The notes beneath the pieces are model-generated. The model was not told the origin of the DNA, did not search any database, and saw only the letters and a program-made list of their open reading frames with translations. A DNA stretch of 64,000 nt from Prorocentrum cordatum (Eukaryota; Sar; Dinophyceae; Prorocentrales; Prorocentraceae): contig CAUYUJ010003891.1 in the NCBI GenBank assembly GCA_963575745.1, forward strand, positions 1 to 64,000, written 5' to 3'. Each line of letters opens with the position of its first letter. Position 1 is the first letter of the stretch. The position numbers were made by a program, and so were the translations under genes. Shown piece after piece: positions 52,125 to 63,709 of the stretch.

Positions 52125-52290
52125 GGGCCCTGGGACACACAAATAAATAGACACAAATAAAAAGATGCCCCATATTTCCTATATTTTTTGGGTTTCTGTT
52201 TTTCCCCCCCACTTCCGATATTTTCCCATATTTTCCTGGGAGTGGACGATTAAGTGTGTCTGTGTGTTTTTTCCCCTCCTGACTCCTGTC
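52125..52290 (+). repeat. GGGACACACAAATAAATA family, copy 1
   Basis: GGGACACACAAATAAATAG, then CCATATTTCCTATATTTTTT, CCCCACTTCCGATATTTTCC, GACGATTAAGTGTGTCTGTG and CCCCTCCTGA. Copies at 56060-56245 and 59285-59450. Confidence 0.8.
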
Positions 52291-52369
52291 TACCGCCTCC
52301 GCCCCTCTATCCCTCCTTCCGTCTAAATATCGCCTCCCGTCGCACCCCGAGACGGGTCGGTACAGTCAA

Positions 52370-52505
52370 CCCGTACAAGAAGGGCGCATGATAAGGATGA
52401 GAAGACCTTGGGAGACCATGCCAACACACTTCGAGTGGGGTGCGGCCAGCAAAAGCGGCCAAGGATGGACCGAAGCGGGAGGATGCAAGGGCTACCTCGG
52501 GAAGC
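52370..52505 (+). repeat. Copy of the 44270-44410 repeat
   Basis: GAAGGGCGCATGATAAGGAT, GTGGGGTGCGGCCAGC, GGCCAAGGATGGACCGAAG. Confidence 0.7.
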
Positions 52506-52569
52506 TGTTCATCTTTACTATGCGGGCCGGGCGTTTCGGCCGAGACTTCCTCTTCCTTTATGATCCTGA

Positions 52570-53300
52570 AGCTGAACAGTTGCAACAGTTTAACAGATGG
52601 TGGGCGGGCAATAGTTGAAATGTGTCTTTAGCCTTAGCGTCGCGCGTATTCGTTGTATAAGTTTGCAGGAGCTCCACGACGGACGGCGGGCGGTGTTCGA
52701 AATGTGGCTCTCGCCTTAGCGCCGCGCGCACTCGTCTTAAACATGCTCATAAGGCGGGCGGTTTTCAAAACGTGGCTCTCGCCTTCGCGCCGCGCACATA
52801 AAAGGTTGCCGTAGGTTCACGGTGGCGGGCGGACAGTTTTCAGATGTGGCTTCCGCCTGAGCGCCGCGCACATTCGCCCCAAATGTTGGCAAACAGTTTC
52901 AGGGATAGAGGGCGGCTCCATGCCAAACTCTGGCTATCGCCTCCGCGCCGCGTACATTCGCCTCCACAGTTTACGGCGATTTCGAATCTTCCAACGTTTG
53001 GCGTTCCAGAAATTGTTCTTTGGCACGGCTTAAATCTACAGGACGCGACAATCACGTTGATCTGCGGTGATGACGTTCCAGGACAGGCGTTGTGGCACCA
53101 TCCAAGGGCGTCAAGGCGCAACAACAAAAATACTCGCGGCGCTTAAGTCCCAGGAATGGTGCTTTGGCAGGGTGGCAGATCTCCAGACGATTGTTTTCCT
53201 ACGGGGCACTCCCCGCAGTGACAATACGTCCTAGTGGGGACCTGTGAAGGGGGTCTTGTGTTAGCACTGGTCCTCCTCCTCCTCCTCCTCCTCCTCCTGC
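52570..53300 (+). repeat. Triplicated complex unit, copy 3
   Basis: Five rounds of the 60-70 base repeat (GTGGCTCTCGCCTTAGCGCC), then GAATTGTTC-type and GACGTTCCAGGACAGGCG words, CGTCCTAGTGGGGACCTGTG and a CTCCTCCTCC run at 53270. Confidence 0.75.
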
Positions 53301-53520
53301 TCCTCCTCGCAATCCTCCTCCCCGCCAACACCTCCCACTCCCTCCCACTCCATTCCGCCCCTCGCCATCATTCCCTCTCCTCGCCATACTTCCCCCCTCA
53401 ACCTCCTCGCCATCCTATTCTTCCTCCTCCTCCCCCTCATCCTGGCCATCCTCCTCCTTCCCCTCCTCTCCGCCCTCCACCTCCTCGTCCCCCCTCCTCC
53501 TCCACCCCCGCTTCCCCAGA
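53270..53520 (+). repeat. CTC / CCTCGCCATC microsatellite
   Basis: CTCCTCCTCC then irregular CCCCTCGCCATCC words. The same CTCGCCATCCT words occur at 51200-51240. Confidence 0.8.
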
Positions 53521-53589
53521 CCTCGAATGTCTTCAGGAAGTCAAAGCGGAGTTCTCGTGCCGCTTTTCTGCCTGGCAGGAGCTGCCTCA

Positions 53590-53730
53590 GGAGGCCTCAA
53601 GATGCACCCGAAAGGCCCCACAGGGTCCTCAGGTGGCCCCAAGAGGCCCTAACAAGGCCCCCAAGAGGCCCCCCAGAGGCCCCAACATGAGCCCCAAAAG
53701 GTCTCAAAACTGTCTGCAAGAGGACTCCCA
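53590..53730 (-). repeat. GGGGCC/CTTGG array, reverse, short
   Basis: GGCCCCAAGAGGCCCTAAC, CCCCCAAGAGGCCCCCCAG and related units, the reverse complement of the main arrays. Confidence 0.55.
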
Positions 53731-53924
53731 CAAGATCCCATCGGACATCCAATAGGCTGCGTACCCCCAACGCAGGCACGGTGTCGGGACTTGCCGTAGG
53801 CAGCTGGACAAAAAGCCACATTGGTGGTCTGGGCCCTCATGCTCCTCCGTCCGAGCACCTCGCACAGCGTGCGCAACTCTATATTCGTGAGAGCCTCCTG
53901 GAAGCACACCAGAGCTCGAGAAGA

Positions 53925-54058
53925 TGATCCTCCTCCTCCTCCTCCTCCTCCTCCTCCTCCTCCTCCTCCTCCTCCTCCTCCTCCTCCTCCCCCTCCTTCC
54001 TCCAATATCCTCTCCCTTCTCGTCTACCCGCGCAAGAACAGACACACACACACACACA

Positions 54059-54101
<43 letters not shown>

Positions 54102-54545
54102 GCACTCTCTCTCTCTCTCTCTCTCACAACAAACACACAACACACAACACACACACAGGCACCCACCCACCCACCCACCCACGCACCCACCCGCACGCAC
54201 GCACGCACACATACAAAGACACACACACACACACACACGGAGACGGAGCGTGCTTCCTCCTTCTCGTCCTCCTCCTGTTCATCCTTCGCTCCGCCCTCTC
54301 CCTCCCTCTCTCCCAGTCCCCCCTCCCCCCCGCAGGGAGGAAAGAGCGAGATGTCCCCACCCCAGGGAGGGAGAGAGTGAGACAGCAAGAGGAAGGGAAA
54401 AGAGAGAGAGAGAGAGAGGAAGTGAGAGAGGGGAAGGGACGGATGGACAAGGATGAGCTCTTGCCCCTGACCCTTTCCCCCTTCCTCCTCCTCCTCCTCA
54501 TCCTCCTCCTCCTCCTCCTCCTCCTCCTCCTCCTCGACATTCGGA
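53925..54545 (+). repeat. (CTC)n, (CA)n, (CCCA)n and (GA)n microsatellites
   Basis: CTC to 53995, CA from 54035 to 54100, CTCTCT to 54125, ACCCACCC near 54160-54190, CACACA to 54238, GAGAGA near 54400-54430, and CTC again at 54485-54535. Confidence 0.95.
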
Positions 54546-55320
54546 ATCGCTGAGTGCCGCGCGCGCGTTGGCGAAACTTCGCCGGTGCAAGTGCACCAGG
54601 AAGCGGACCTGCCGTCTGCGGTCGCCATGCAAGTCGAAGACGTCGACGTCGTCATCGTCCGAAGGAAGGGGGAAGGGGGGAGTGTGAGTTCGAAGACGAG
54701 TAAATGTAGCCAGCGCGAGCGAGCAAGACAACCCTGCCTTCTGCCGCCCTCCCCCTTCCCCCAGAACAGGAGGACCAATACTAGAACATCTGGACGTTGG
54801 GACTCGCGCGCGCCCACCTGACGAGCGGGAAGGACATCGGCAAGGCAGAAGCGGAGTCATCGCTGAATGCCCGCTCGGCGCTTCGGCCCGAACGCACTTC
54901 GGCCCACCCGCGCCCGGCCAAAACTTCCGACACGACCTGGCAGAAGCAAAACACGGGCCGCGCCAGCACGGGAGCGCCGCTGTTTGGCAGGATCCGCACC
55001 GCGCTCGAGCGAGAACGGCAGCTCGCCCGCTGGCGCGCGGCCCCAGGGCCGACGAGTGCGAGATGGAGAGCTGCACACACAGGCGGTAGCGCAACTATCA
55101 GCGAGAACTCTGCGCGGCGCTGGGGCGAGAGCGCAATCTCACCACCTCTCGCGCGATGAGCACCGCGCCCCATTCCTGCCTGGCATTTTGCAGCCTCGAC
55201 GACGGAACGCCAATGCTGCGGGTAAAAGAGTCGACGTTGCAGTGCTTCTTCGCTGGGTAAGATGGATGGGAGGTCCCAGATGTGGTAGCTATCGGCTGGC
55301 TAGGTGCCAGAATTGGAGCA
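54546..55320. other. GC-rich unique sequence, coding uncertain
   Basis: The minus frame near 54545-54665 reads [20 protein letters not shown], which looks protein-like. The plus strand near 55000-55160 has RTALERERQLARWRAA and YQRELCAALGRERNL, helix-like. Neither has splice or domain support, and the two point in opposite directions, so I call no gene. Confidence 0.3.
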
Positions 55321-55359
55321 CATAGTAATTTGCACGGAATAATGAATAAAGATCTGAGG

Positions 55360-56050
55360 GCAGAGGAGGAGGAGGACGAGAAGGAGGAGGAGGAGGAGGA
55401 GGGGCAGGAGGAGGGGGGGGCAGAAGATTGATTGCGATTGAGGTGATGAGGAAGTGAAGAGGGGAGAAATATCACCAGGAGGCTTATGATGAGAATGAGG
55501 ATGGAGACGTAATGAGACGGAGGCCCTCCGTCTCCCTCCTCATCATGATCGTCATCCTCATCGTACTCATCCTCGGGAGAAGCACGAGGATAACGAGGAG
55601 GTTGATGCGGAGGTCGGGCAGGAGGAGGAAGGAGGTCGGAGCAGCCGCAAGATGAACACGAGGATTGCCATACAAAGGGAAAAGGACGTTCAGGGAAACT
55701 GGCCCTGGATCTCAAGGCACTTCAAGGAATGGTCCTTCATCCCTGAGCAACGTTCCGAAGGCCCCATGGCGCAGCAGAGGGCTCCGAAAGGTCGAACACG
55801 ACGAAGAACCTTCAGGACCCCATTTCCTCAGATATCTTCTCTGTCCTGAGATGTGGAGGAGGAAAAGGTGGAGGACAACGACCCAGAGGAGGAGACGGGG
55901 GTGGAGGAGGAGAACGACGACCCAGACGACCTCCGATCTCTTGCATTGTTCAACACGCGGACTACTTTCTGGGGACCGGTTGTTCGTCCTCGGTCTTCCT
56001 TGGCCGGTCCCAGAGCCCGAGAACGGCCCCCGGAGCCCCCGCACTGGAAA
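55360..56050. other. Short microsatellites and unique sequence
   Basis: GAGGAGGAGGAGG at 55360-55412. 55480-55640 is GATGAGAATGAGG / CATCCTCATCG-type. 55850-55925 is GAGGAGGAG-like. No gene supported. Confidence 0.5.
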
Positions 56051-56059
56051 CAGCAATGA

Positions 56060-56245
56060 CGGGGCCCAGGGACACACAACTTAATACATACAAACCCCAG
56101 GATTCCCGATGTCATATATATATAGAGAGAGAGAGAGAGAGAAAGAAAGATTCCGGAATTTCGTCTTTACACCCCATTCCCATCTTTTCCTATATTTCCT
56201 GGGGGTCGACGATTAATTGTGTCTATGTGTTTCTTCCCCTCCTGA
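56060..56245 (+). repeat. GGGACACACAAATAAATA family, copy 2
   Basis: GGGACACACAACTTAATAC, a TATATA/GAGAGA insertion at 56116-56143, then TCTTTTCCTATATTTCCTGG and GACGATTAATTGTGTCTATG. Confidence 0.75.
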
Positions 56246-57040
56246 AGCAAGTCAGTTTTGTTTCACTGGTACCGATCATCAGACTCCGATTCAGCAACTG
56301 CTGCAGCACATAGCGGTCGCACAACAGGATACTTGTCTGCCTTCTCAGACGGCGAGGGACGCAACAACGGGACCTCGTCCTCTTCAGGAAGGGGAAGCTG
56401 TCGGAGTGAATGCAAAGTTTCAACTCTGCTAGCGAACATCCGATCTTGCGCCATCGGTCCTCCTTTTCAGAGTCCGACATTGAACCAGCATTCTTGGAGG
56501 GGCGAGCTCGGGGTTCCTTTTGCAGATCCGAAAAGACCAGCGGGCACTCCACGGTGACGTCGCCACTCTGGGGTGCAAGCCTCTGGAGACAATTACCAAA
56601 CCCATTTTCCGGAAGGAGAGGGTTTATGACAGCAGGCCTCTTTGATACCTTTCGGCGGCGGCGAAGACGACAGCGGCGACGTCGCCATCCAAGACATCGG
56701 CCCTAGATGCTCGAGGAGACGGCGAGATGGGCGGCGGCGGCGATGACGAAAGCGGCGGCGGGGGCGGCGGCGGCGAGGGCGACGACGACGGCAGCGGCGA
56801 CGACTGCATCGGCGACAAAGACAAGGACGACAACGTGGGCCGCCGCCGCCACCGCGGTGGCGTTGGCGGCGACGAGCGCTGGCGACGGCGGTGCCGGAGG
56901 AGACGACGACGAGGGCGGCGGCGACGACGAGGAAGGCGTCGGCGGGGGCGGTGGCGAGGGCGATGCCGACGCGCGGGCCGCCTGGGCCCGCGGGGAGGGG
57001 GAACGTCAGGAGGGCCCTGGCTCTGGGGGGCAAGCAGGAA
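56246..57040. other. Unique sequence then GGC/GAC-rich tract
   Basis: 56246-56650 shows no supported gene. 56650-57000 is GGCGGCGAC-type triplet DNA; its long Arg- and Ala-rich frames on both strands are artefacts. Confidence 0.6.
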
Positions 57041-57046
57041 CCTGGA

Positions 57047-57420
57047 ATCGGCGGTGCGACGCCAATCGATCGACGATGGGAGGTGGCCAGGCATGGGAGC
57101 ACCACGTAGTCGCACGGGCGCCTAGGGCCTAGCCAATGAGATTTAGCGCCCCCCCTCCCCAAAAAAACACTAGATCCCACTTGCGACCCCACTGAATCCC
57201 ACTAAAATCCCGCGTGAGCACCTGTAACATTCCACTACATCGCAGTAAACCTCACATTGGGCCGAGCAGGCGCTCCCATACTTGGCCACCCAAGCGATAG
57301 GTCCTCGATAGCGAGTCCGCACGCTCCTGGCCAGGGCGGGCTGTATCGGGCCCCTATCGGCGATCCCTGGGCCTTGTAGGTCGATGCCTCCCCCCGGCAG
57401 CCTGTCGCTGCCTCCGAGGG
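57047..57420 (+). repeat. ATCGGCGATA family, copy split in two
   Basis: 57047-57130 (GGAATCGGCGGTGCGACGCC, ATCGATCGACGATGGGAGG) matches the first half and 57260-57420 (CTCCTGGCCAGGGCGGGCTG, TATCGGGCCCCTATCGGCGA, GTCGATGCCTCCCCCC) the second half of the family. Confidence 0.55.
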
Positions 57421-57689
57421 GAGGGGGGGCTGGCCGCCAGACGAACAGCGGCTCGGCGGCGGTGGCGCCAAAAAACCAATGACTCGAATATGCTGTTCAA
57501 CCGCTGCACTCTGCATCCCCAATTCCGGCCTCCACAGAAGAAGAAAGAACGCCACAAACACAAACTTTCCTCTCCCCTGCGCGCTCCGCGTGCCAGGGGC
57601 GGCGGCGACGGAGGCGCCGCCAAGGGTCCCAGCGCGGATCCAAGATCCGTGCGGAACTCCGAAAGTTTATGCATATGCTTAGGGGAGGA

Positions 57690-57855
57690 GTTCGAGGAGG
57701 GGGAGTTTGAGGAGGCGGAGGAGGAGGAGGAGGAGGCGGTGGAGGAGGCGGAGGCGGAGGCGGAGGAGGAGGAGGAGGAGGAGGAGGAGGAGGAGGAGGA
57801 GGAGGAGGAGGAGGAGGGGGAGGAGGGGGAGGAGGAGGGAGGAGGAGGGGAGGCG
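57690..57855 (+). repeat. (GAG)n microsatellite
   Basis: GAGGAGGCGGAGG grading into pure GAGGAGGAG. Confidence 0.95.
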
Positions 57856-57934
57856 ACAGGCCTGGCCTACTCGTGGCGGAGGTGCCCAGACCTTCCAGTG
57901 CGGCCCAGGATCCAAGGCCTTCGACGTCTTGCCC

Positions 57935-58102
57935 GGCCGCGCGCACAGGGGGGGTTAGGGGAGGGGGGAAGGCTTCTTAGGAGGAGGCTGCTTCTCAGAA
58001 GGCGCTGGCCTTACATCTGTATATGAGATCCGCGCCTTTTAAGAAGCAAGGCTGTTTCCGAGAAGCCTCCCCCCCTCTCACTACCCCCCTCTGCGCGTGG
58101 CC
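57935..58102. mobile_element. 168-base foldback element, best copy
   Basis: Left arm GGCCGCGCGCACAGGGGGGG, GAAGGCTTCTTAGGAGGAGG, CTGCTTCTCAGAAGGCGCTG; right arm CGCGCCTTTTAAGAAGCAAG, GAGAAGCCTCCCCCCCTCTC, CCCCCTCTGCGCGTGGCC. Same length as 30802-30969. The central loop is about 25 bases. Confidence 0.8.
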
Positions 58103-58867
58103 GAAACCTCGGGCAGACAAAACCCCGCGACGCCCGAGAAGCCTGACACGGTGCGGGCCACATATGCATGATGCCCCCGATCCCCCCCGCGCAGATGGCT
58201 CGAGCGCGCGCAGAGCTGGATCGCATGGCGAAGCCGGATCGGATGCGAAACGGATCGACTCGCCCACGCATCGTCCCGAACCCAACCGGATTCGGATCGC
58301 CGCGCCCGGCTTTGGCTGGCCCTGGTCGACGCCATGGAACCATACTATTCACAGGCCCCGTTACATGACCAAATCATCTGTTACCGGAGAATTCCCAAAT
58401 CATCGCCCGGTTACCGAAGAATTCCGAAAAATGCTCTGGACGAACCGGTCGCGACCGAACTTCGGCATCCAGCGGCGAACTCCTGCAGCGAGCGAGCCGT
58501 CGAAGCCTTCGAAACCCTCGCTTGGGCCCCGATGCGCCGGCTCTTCGTTACCGAAACTTGGCCCCCTCTGGTCGCCACTCAAAATGGGCGCGACCGAAAC
58601 GGGCTACCAAATAACATCCAGTCGCAGCTGATCTGGGCAGTCGATGCCGCTGAATCATGCCGAATCGAATCGAACCAGAGTCGCCGCCCCAGCCAGCGAA
58701 TCGAATCGTATCGAATCGGATCGTAGGCGGCCCTGCAGAGAGACGAACTCGTTCCACTAACGTTACTCGTGAAGCAGCTACTCTCAACTTTCCTGGATCT
58801 GCCGCGAAAGATTTACGACCCTTTGAGGGGCAACGGTCGGGGGGGACTGGTATAGGGAGGGGAACAT
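58103..58867. other. GAATCG-rich stretch, no gene supported
   Basis: 58200-58300 and 58650-58730 are rich in CGGATCG / GAATCGAATC words resembling 31250-31450. 58370-58440 repeats CCCGGTTACCGAAGAATTCC-like words. Confidence 0.4.
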
Positions 58868-59015
58868 CGACCTGGAATCGGCGATACATCGCCGATCGAT
58901 CGGCGATAGGCCCCCGATAACAAATCCCCACGTTCCTGGGCTGGGTGGGGCTATCGGGCCCCTATCGGAAAGGAGTGGACGATTGGGGTCGATGAATCTC
59001 CCCCTACGCCTATCC
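58868..59015 (+). repeat. ATCGGCGATA family, best copy
   Basis: GGAATCGGCGATACATCGCC, GATCGATCGGCGATAGGCCC, CCACGTTCCTGGGCTGGGTG, CTATCGGGCCCCTATCGG and GGGGTCGATGAATCTCCCCC. Confidence 0.75.
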
Positions 59016-59149
59016 TCCCCTAACGTTGCCATCGATCTGCTGCTAAATCGAGGCAAGCATATGTGTGTGTGTGTTTACGAGCGTTAGCGGCAGCGCAAAG
59101 GGGCACTTTGCGATTGCAGCCGAGCCCTGCCGAAATGGGGAACGGTAGG

Positions 59150-59450
59150 CGTGGCACGAAGCTCCCGGTCGCCCTCAAAAGCGCCAGCGGTAATTACGAG
59201 GAGGGCCAGAGGCACAGCCACAGACTGGCCCAAGGAGCATCGAGCCCCTTCCGTGCCCGAACTGTCTTTTTTCAGCGTCTTTGAAGGGGCCCGGGGACAC
59301 ACAAATAAATATACAAAAAACAGGATTCCCCATATTTTCCTATATTTTTCTGGGTTTTTGTCTTCCCCCCCACTTCCCATACTCTCCCACATGTTCAGGG
59401 GAATCGACGATGAATTGTGTCCGTCTGTGTCTTTTCCCTCCTGAGTCTTG
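59150..59450 (+). repeat. Two adjoining dispersed repeats
   Basis: 59150-59280 matches 44100-44240 (GGAGCATCGAGCCCCTTCCG). 59285-59450 is copy 3 of the GGGACACACAAATAAATA family (CCATATTTTCCTATATTTTT, GACGATGAATTGTGTCCGTC). 59460-59990 holds no supported gene. Confidence 0.75.
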
Positions 59451-59999
59451 ACCGTCATGGAACGGGCTCGGCGAGCAGAGGCCGGCGGGGGCCGCGGGCC
59501 CCGCGGGCCACCTCGTCCAGGCTGCCGGCGCTCACCAGGCAGTCGTGCATGGCGCCCACCTCCCGCCCTCTGCGAGGAGGGCGCCAACTCTTCGCCTACT
59601 CGCGAGCGGCGAACGCATCCACAGCAGCGCCCCTCGCGGTCGTGGATTCTGGGGCGCGACCTCCCGCGGATGCGCGGCCGCGCGGATACGTTCCGCGCGG
59701 GGCATCCGCGAACAAAGCGCCCCGTGTCCGCGGGGTCCCGGCCGATGGGGACCACCCCGCGAGGCCGTGGATGCGGACATGTCTCGCGCCCGCGCGCTAC
59801 TCTGATCCTGCCCGGGTCCTTCCCGGGCCCAAGATCGATGTGTGCGCGATCCTGGCTTGGCCAGGAAGGCCTGCGCACCGATCCTCGGCCCAGGATCGGC
59901 GCAGGCATGCAGCTGGCGCCCTCTGCTCTGCTCGGAATGGGGGGGAGGATCGGCACCGCCACCACTGGCGGGCCACTTCCCGCGAATACCCCGACCTCC

Positions 60000-60240
60000 T
60001 CCCGTCGTGGGCCCCGGGGGCCGTCAACAAGACGACTCAGGACGAAAGGCCGGTCCTGGGGAAGCTCGAGGCCGCCGAGTTCCGCGCTGTGAAAAAAAAA
60101 CACGGCGTGAGGGGTCCTGGTCAGTGCAGGGGGGAGGGGGAGGGGAAGTTGTTGTTGGCTCTTGAGGTCTTTCTCGCCCCAGAATGCTCTCCAGCAGCCG
60201 CGCCTCGTCGAGGTCTCTGCGGGACGACCACGATGCCGCC
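60000..60240 (-). repeat. Long form of the GGAAGGGGTC dispersed family
   Basis: The minus strand matches 62955-63170 on the plus strand: GACGAGGCGCGGCTGCTGGA, CTCAAGAGCCAACA, then a T-run or TTTTTC, then GGACCGGCCTTTCGTCCTGA. Shorter copies lie near 25755, 28735, 32030 and 51850 and in reverse near 30010, 49720 and 62750. Confidence 0.65.
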
Positions 60241-61130
60241 CCGAGCTGGATGTTGGAGGTCTCTCCAGCAGGCTGCTGCAAAGCACGGGGGCACCGCCAC
60301 CAATAGCCCCCCCCCCCACACCTGGCTCCTCGCGGTGGTGGTGGCGGTGCAATTTCTCCTCGCTTCCAGGTCTCGACCTAACCAGTGCTTTTCGTTGTCC
60401 CGCGTTCTGTCTTCGCTCCGCCTTTGCTACAAAACGAGCCCGAAACGAAAACGGTCCACGAAATGGCCAGAACACCGCTTCGCTCGAGCACTGCTCGCTC
60501 CTGCCTTGCCACACACGCTCTGCACCGCTGATACGGGCGCACCAGAGGAGGGCCTGGCCTTCGACGGGTCCGAAGGTTGCCACTGCCTCGGCAGAAGGCG
60601 ACAGAAGGCTGACTGAAACATGACGAGGGCGGCTCCGATGGCGGAAGTCGGAGGAAGGCCGGCCGAAGCGGGCGAAACTAAAAAAGTGTCCCCTTCAGCC
60701 CCCCAAGATCTTTGTGGATATTTGGGGCTTGAAGAGCGATTCAGTTGTTACCCACAGGAAGAATTACATCGAGCGGCTTTGGCAGAACACTTGTTCCTTC
60801 ACGGGGCAGAACAAAAGATGAGATCGCCCCACCGGGCGTTGGCCGAGAGGCGATGCGTGGATACGACTTTGCGCAATAGTGGTAGATAAGCCGACGAAAG
60901 AAAGTTAGATTCCCGAGATGATCCACGGTGGTTCCAATTACACGTCACCAGAAAGTGCATACCACGTCATGGTGGCTGATGGGGCAAGGTCCATTATGAC
61001 ACCCAAGAGAACACTCATCGCAGTGGGAAGGGATGGGCGGGAAAGTAAGATGCCAGATATGGTGCGAGCGCACCTGGCTTGCCCCCCCTCTCCCCTTGCC
61101 TCCCCCTCCTCCACCTCCTTCCTCTCCCCA
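60241..61130. other. Unique sequence, no gene supported
   Basis: A C-run at 60308-60318. A plus-strand frame at 60620-60889 (MTRAAPMAEVGG, GYLGLEERFSCYPQEEL) is protein-like but alone and unsupported by splice signals or family. Confidence 0.35.
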
Positions 61131-61134
61131 CCCC

Positions 61135-61138
61135 TCCG

Positions 61139-61171
<33 letters not shown>

Positions 61172-61182
61172 GCCTTCGCTGC

Positions 61183-61280
<98 letters not shown>

Positions 61281-61780
61281 TCGGTGACCTCGTCGTCGTC
61301 GTCGTCGTCATCATCTTAGTTGTGATCGTCGGTGACCTCGTCATCGGCGACCTCGTCGTCGCCGTCGGCCTTGTTTTCGGCCTCGTCGTCGTCGTTGTCC
61401 CTCCCCCTCAATATCGACCACCTAGTCCATTCCACGAGCGCCTTGCGACAAGGATTTCGAAGCGAACCCCGCCTCCGATCCCCACGCAGGCCCCAAACTG
61501 GAAAAACACGTAGTCGCGAGACTTGTCGTCGGCTTCGTCCTCGTCCTCGTTATCGTCATCGTCCTCGACGTCGACGTGGACGTCGTCGTTGTCGTCGTCG
61601 TTGTCGTCGTCCTCGTCGTCGTCAGTCTCGGCGTCGTCTTCGTACTCCTCCTCCTCCTCCTCCTCCTCCTCCTCCTCCTCTTCGTCGCCGTCGGCCTCGT
61701 CGTAAATGTACTCGTCGACCTTCTCGTCGTCGGCCTCCTCGTCGTCGACACCGACGTCATCCTCGACCTGTCTCGCCACC
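61135..61780 (+). repeat. (GTC)n microsatellite complex
   Basis: GTCGTCGTC and GCCGCCGCC to 61310, GGCGACCTCGTC words, then GTCGTC and CTCCTCCTC to 61780, and GTCGTC again to about 61950. Confidence 0.95.
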
Positions 61781-61974
61781 GTCGTCGTCGACAAAGCCAG
61801 TCCTCGTGGCCATCGTCGTCGTCGCCCCCAACGCAGACGCCGTCCTAGCCGACCTGCCCGTCGTCGGCTTTGACTTCGTCGCGGTCGTCGGACTCGTCGT
61901 CCTCGACCTCGACACCGCCGTTGTAGTCGACGTCGTCGTCGTCCTCGCCATCTTCGTCGTGGTCTCCGCGGGCC

Positions 61975-62042
61975 GGAACAGCGCCTCCAGGCGGCAAGCG
62001 AGCAGCTCCCTCCTGAGGGCGCCGATGACGCCCTGGCGGGGG
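61975..62042 (-). CDS. Coiled-coil exon candidate
   Basis: After an acceptor-like CGCCCCCGCCAG the minus strand reads GVIGALRRELLACRLEALFR and PAETT, a heptad-like helix. It lies between a GGA tract (62060-62175) and a GTC tract, the same pattern as the candidates at 25305 and 28215. Confidence 0.35.
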
Positions 62043-62175
62043 CGGCGAAGGGGGGGCGACGGGGCGGGAGGGGAGGGGGAGGAGGCGGAGGAGGGGAGGA
62101 GGAAGAGGAGGAGGATGAGGAGGACGAGGTGGAGGAGGAGGGTACGGAGGACGTAGGAAAGGAGGAGCGGAGGAG

Positions 62176-62385
<210 letters not shown>

Positions 62386-62399
62386 AGGGAGGAACAGGG

Positions 62400-63245
62400 A
62401 TGGGCGGGTGGGGATGGCACGAAGCGTGATGCTTCCCTCGAGCCCTCTAGAAACCGATGCAACCACTCCTCTCCTCTAGAGGGCAGGAGGATCGCACGTA
62501 GCTGAGAGAGCCGTCAACTCGCGCTACACGCAGCGGCCCTCGACCGTGCAAGGCGGCGATGACGGCTGCATGGGCATCGTAGAGAGAATTGGGAAGCTGA
62601 GGTGGATCGGGATGGCCCCCCCAAGGAAAACGAGAGCCAGCACCCCAAGACAAACACCATCGAGCGCGTGTGGGTTCCGTCGTGGCCTTCCGGGATTCTC
62701 CTGATTCCCCTTTTTCCCAAACCCCCGACGTAATGATTTTTCATGACGTCGACCCCCGAAGGTCTCGACCCATTCCCCATGACCAGTTGTTCATCCTGAA
62801 TCGTTTCTCGACGGTCCCGAGGCCTGGCAGGGGGGCCTAAAGGCCGAAAGTAGCCGACAAACTCCCGCTGTTAATGTTTAAAGACTCGAAGGGTCTGGGT
62901 TCAATGTCAGCGGAACCGTCCGTAAAACCAACCCCGTCCCGAGACAGCGGCCGTTCGGGACGACCCAGTCACCCCTGGAAAGCGCTCGATGAGACGCGGC
63001 TGCAAGAGAACATCCCGAGGCGGAAAAAATCTCAAGAGCCAACACAATTCGATTGGCCGGGACCCCCAACATCGTTTTTCCTCGCAACGTGGTCCCATGG
63101 AGGTCTCGACCCACTCCCCGGGACCAACTTATCGTCCTGAGTCGTTTTCTGACGGGCTCCTGGCGGCCGAAGGTAGCAAACAACCTCCGTCGCAATTGTT
63201 CCACAACGGAAAGAAGTCATGGCCCCCCCTCAAGTTGGCGGCTCT
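62400..63245. other. Non-coding stretch with dispersed repeats
   Basis: 62690-62830 and 62955-63170 carry the GGAAGGGGTC family (CTCGACCCACTCCCCGGGAC). CCTCTAGA..AGAGG words near 62450-62480 form a small inverted pair. No gene supported. Confidence 0.45.
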
Positions 63246-63249
63246 CGCA

Positions 63250-63320
63250 CGGGGGTGGAGGGGGGGCAAAGCTTCTTAGAAGGAGGCTGCATCTTAGAAG
63301 GCGCTGGCCTCATATTTCTA
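63250..63320. repeat. Foldback family, half copy
   Basis: GGGGTGGAGGGGGGGC, AAGCTTCTTAGAAGGAGGC and TGCATCTTAGAAGGCGCTGG match the left arm of 57935-58102; the right arm is missing. Confidence 0.65.
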
Positions 63321-63709
63321 ATCGTTAGGGGGCGAGGGTCTTTTTGGGGGCAAGCCAGAGGTAGTCACACCTAGGCCTAATGCGCCTACGCTCCCACGGG
63401 GAGCTGGTCCTTCGCTCTGGCCGTCCTCGCCAGTCCCTCGGGCTCCAGGAGGGCGCGGGCCACGAGTGGCCAGAATCTCCAGGACCCAGGACCTGGGGGG
63501 GCGGGCCCTTCAGACTATTAGGCTTTCCCCAGGGAGGCCCGTAGTGGGCCAGAAAAGCTGCAACGCGAACGGGGCCCAGGAACCCCTGCGGCCTGCCCGG
63601 AGCTCCCCCCCCCATAACAACAAACGACAATTACTAAATGAATAGTCGTAAGGTTGTTCGGGGGGCAGGCCAGCGGCGACGGGGCGCGAGGTGAGCCCGT
63701 GCTGCCCCC

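Noticed and set aside
53925-54545. Opposite-strand frames of 200-312 residues around CTC and CA repeats
   Set aside because: Pure microsatellite translation.
59084-60583. 499-residue minus-strand and 399-residue plus-strand frames
   Set aside because: Opposite-strand frames of similar length over GC-rich repeat, with no domain, and containing dispersed repeat copies.
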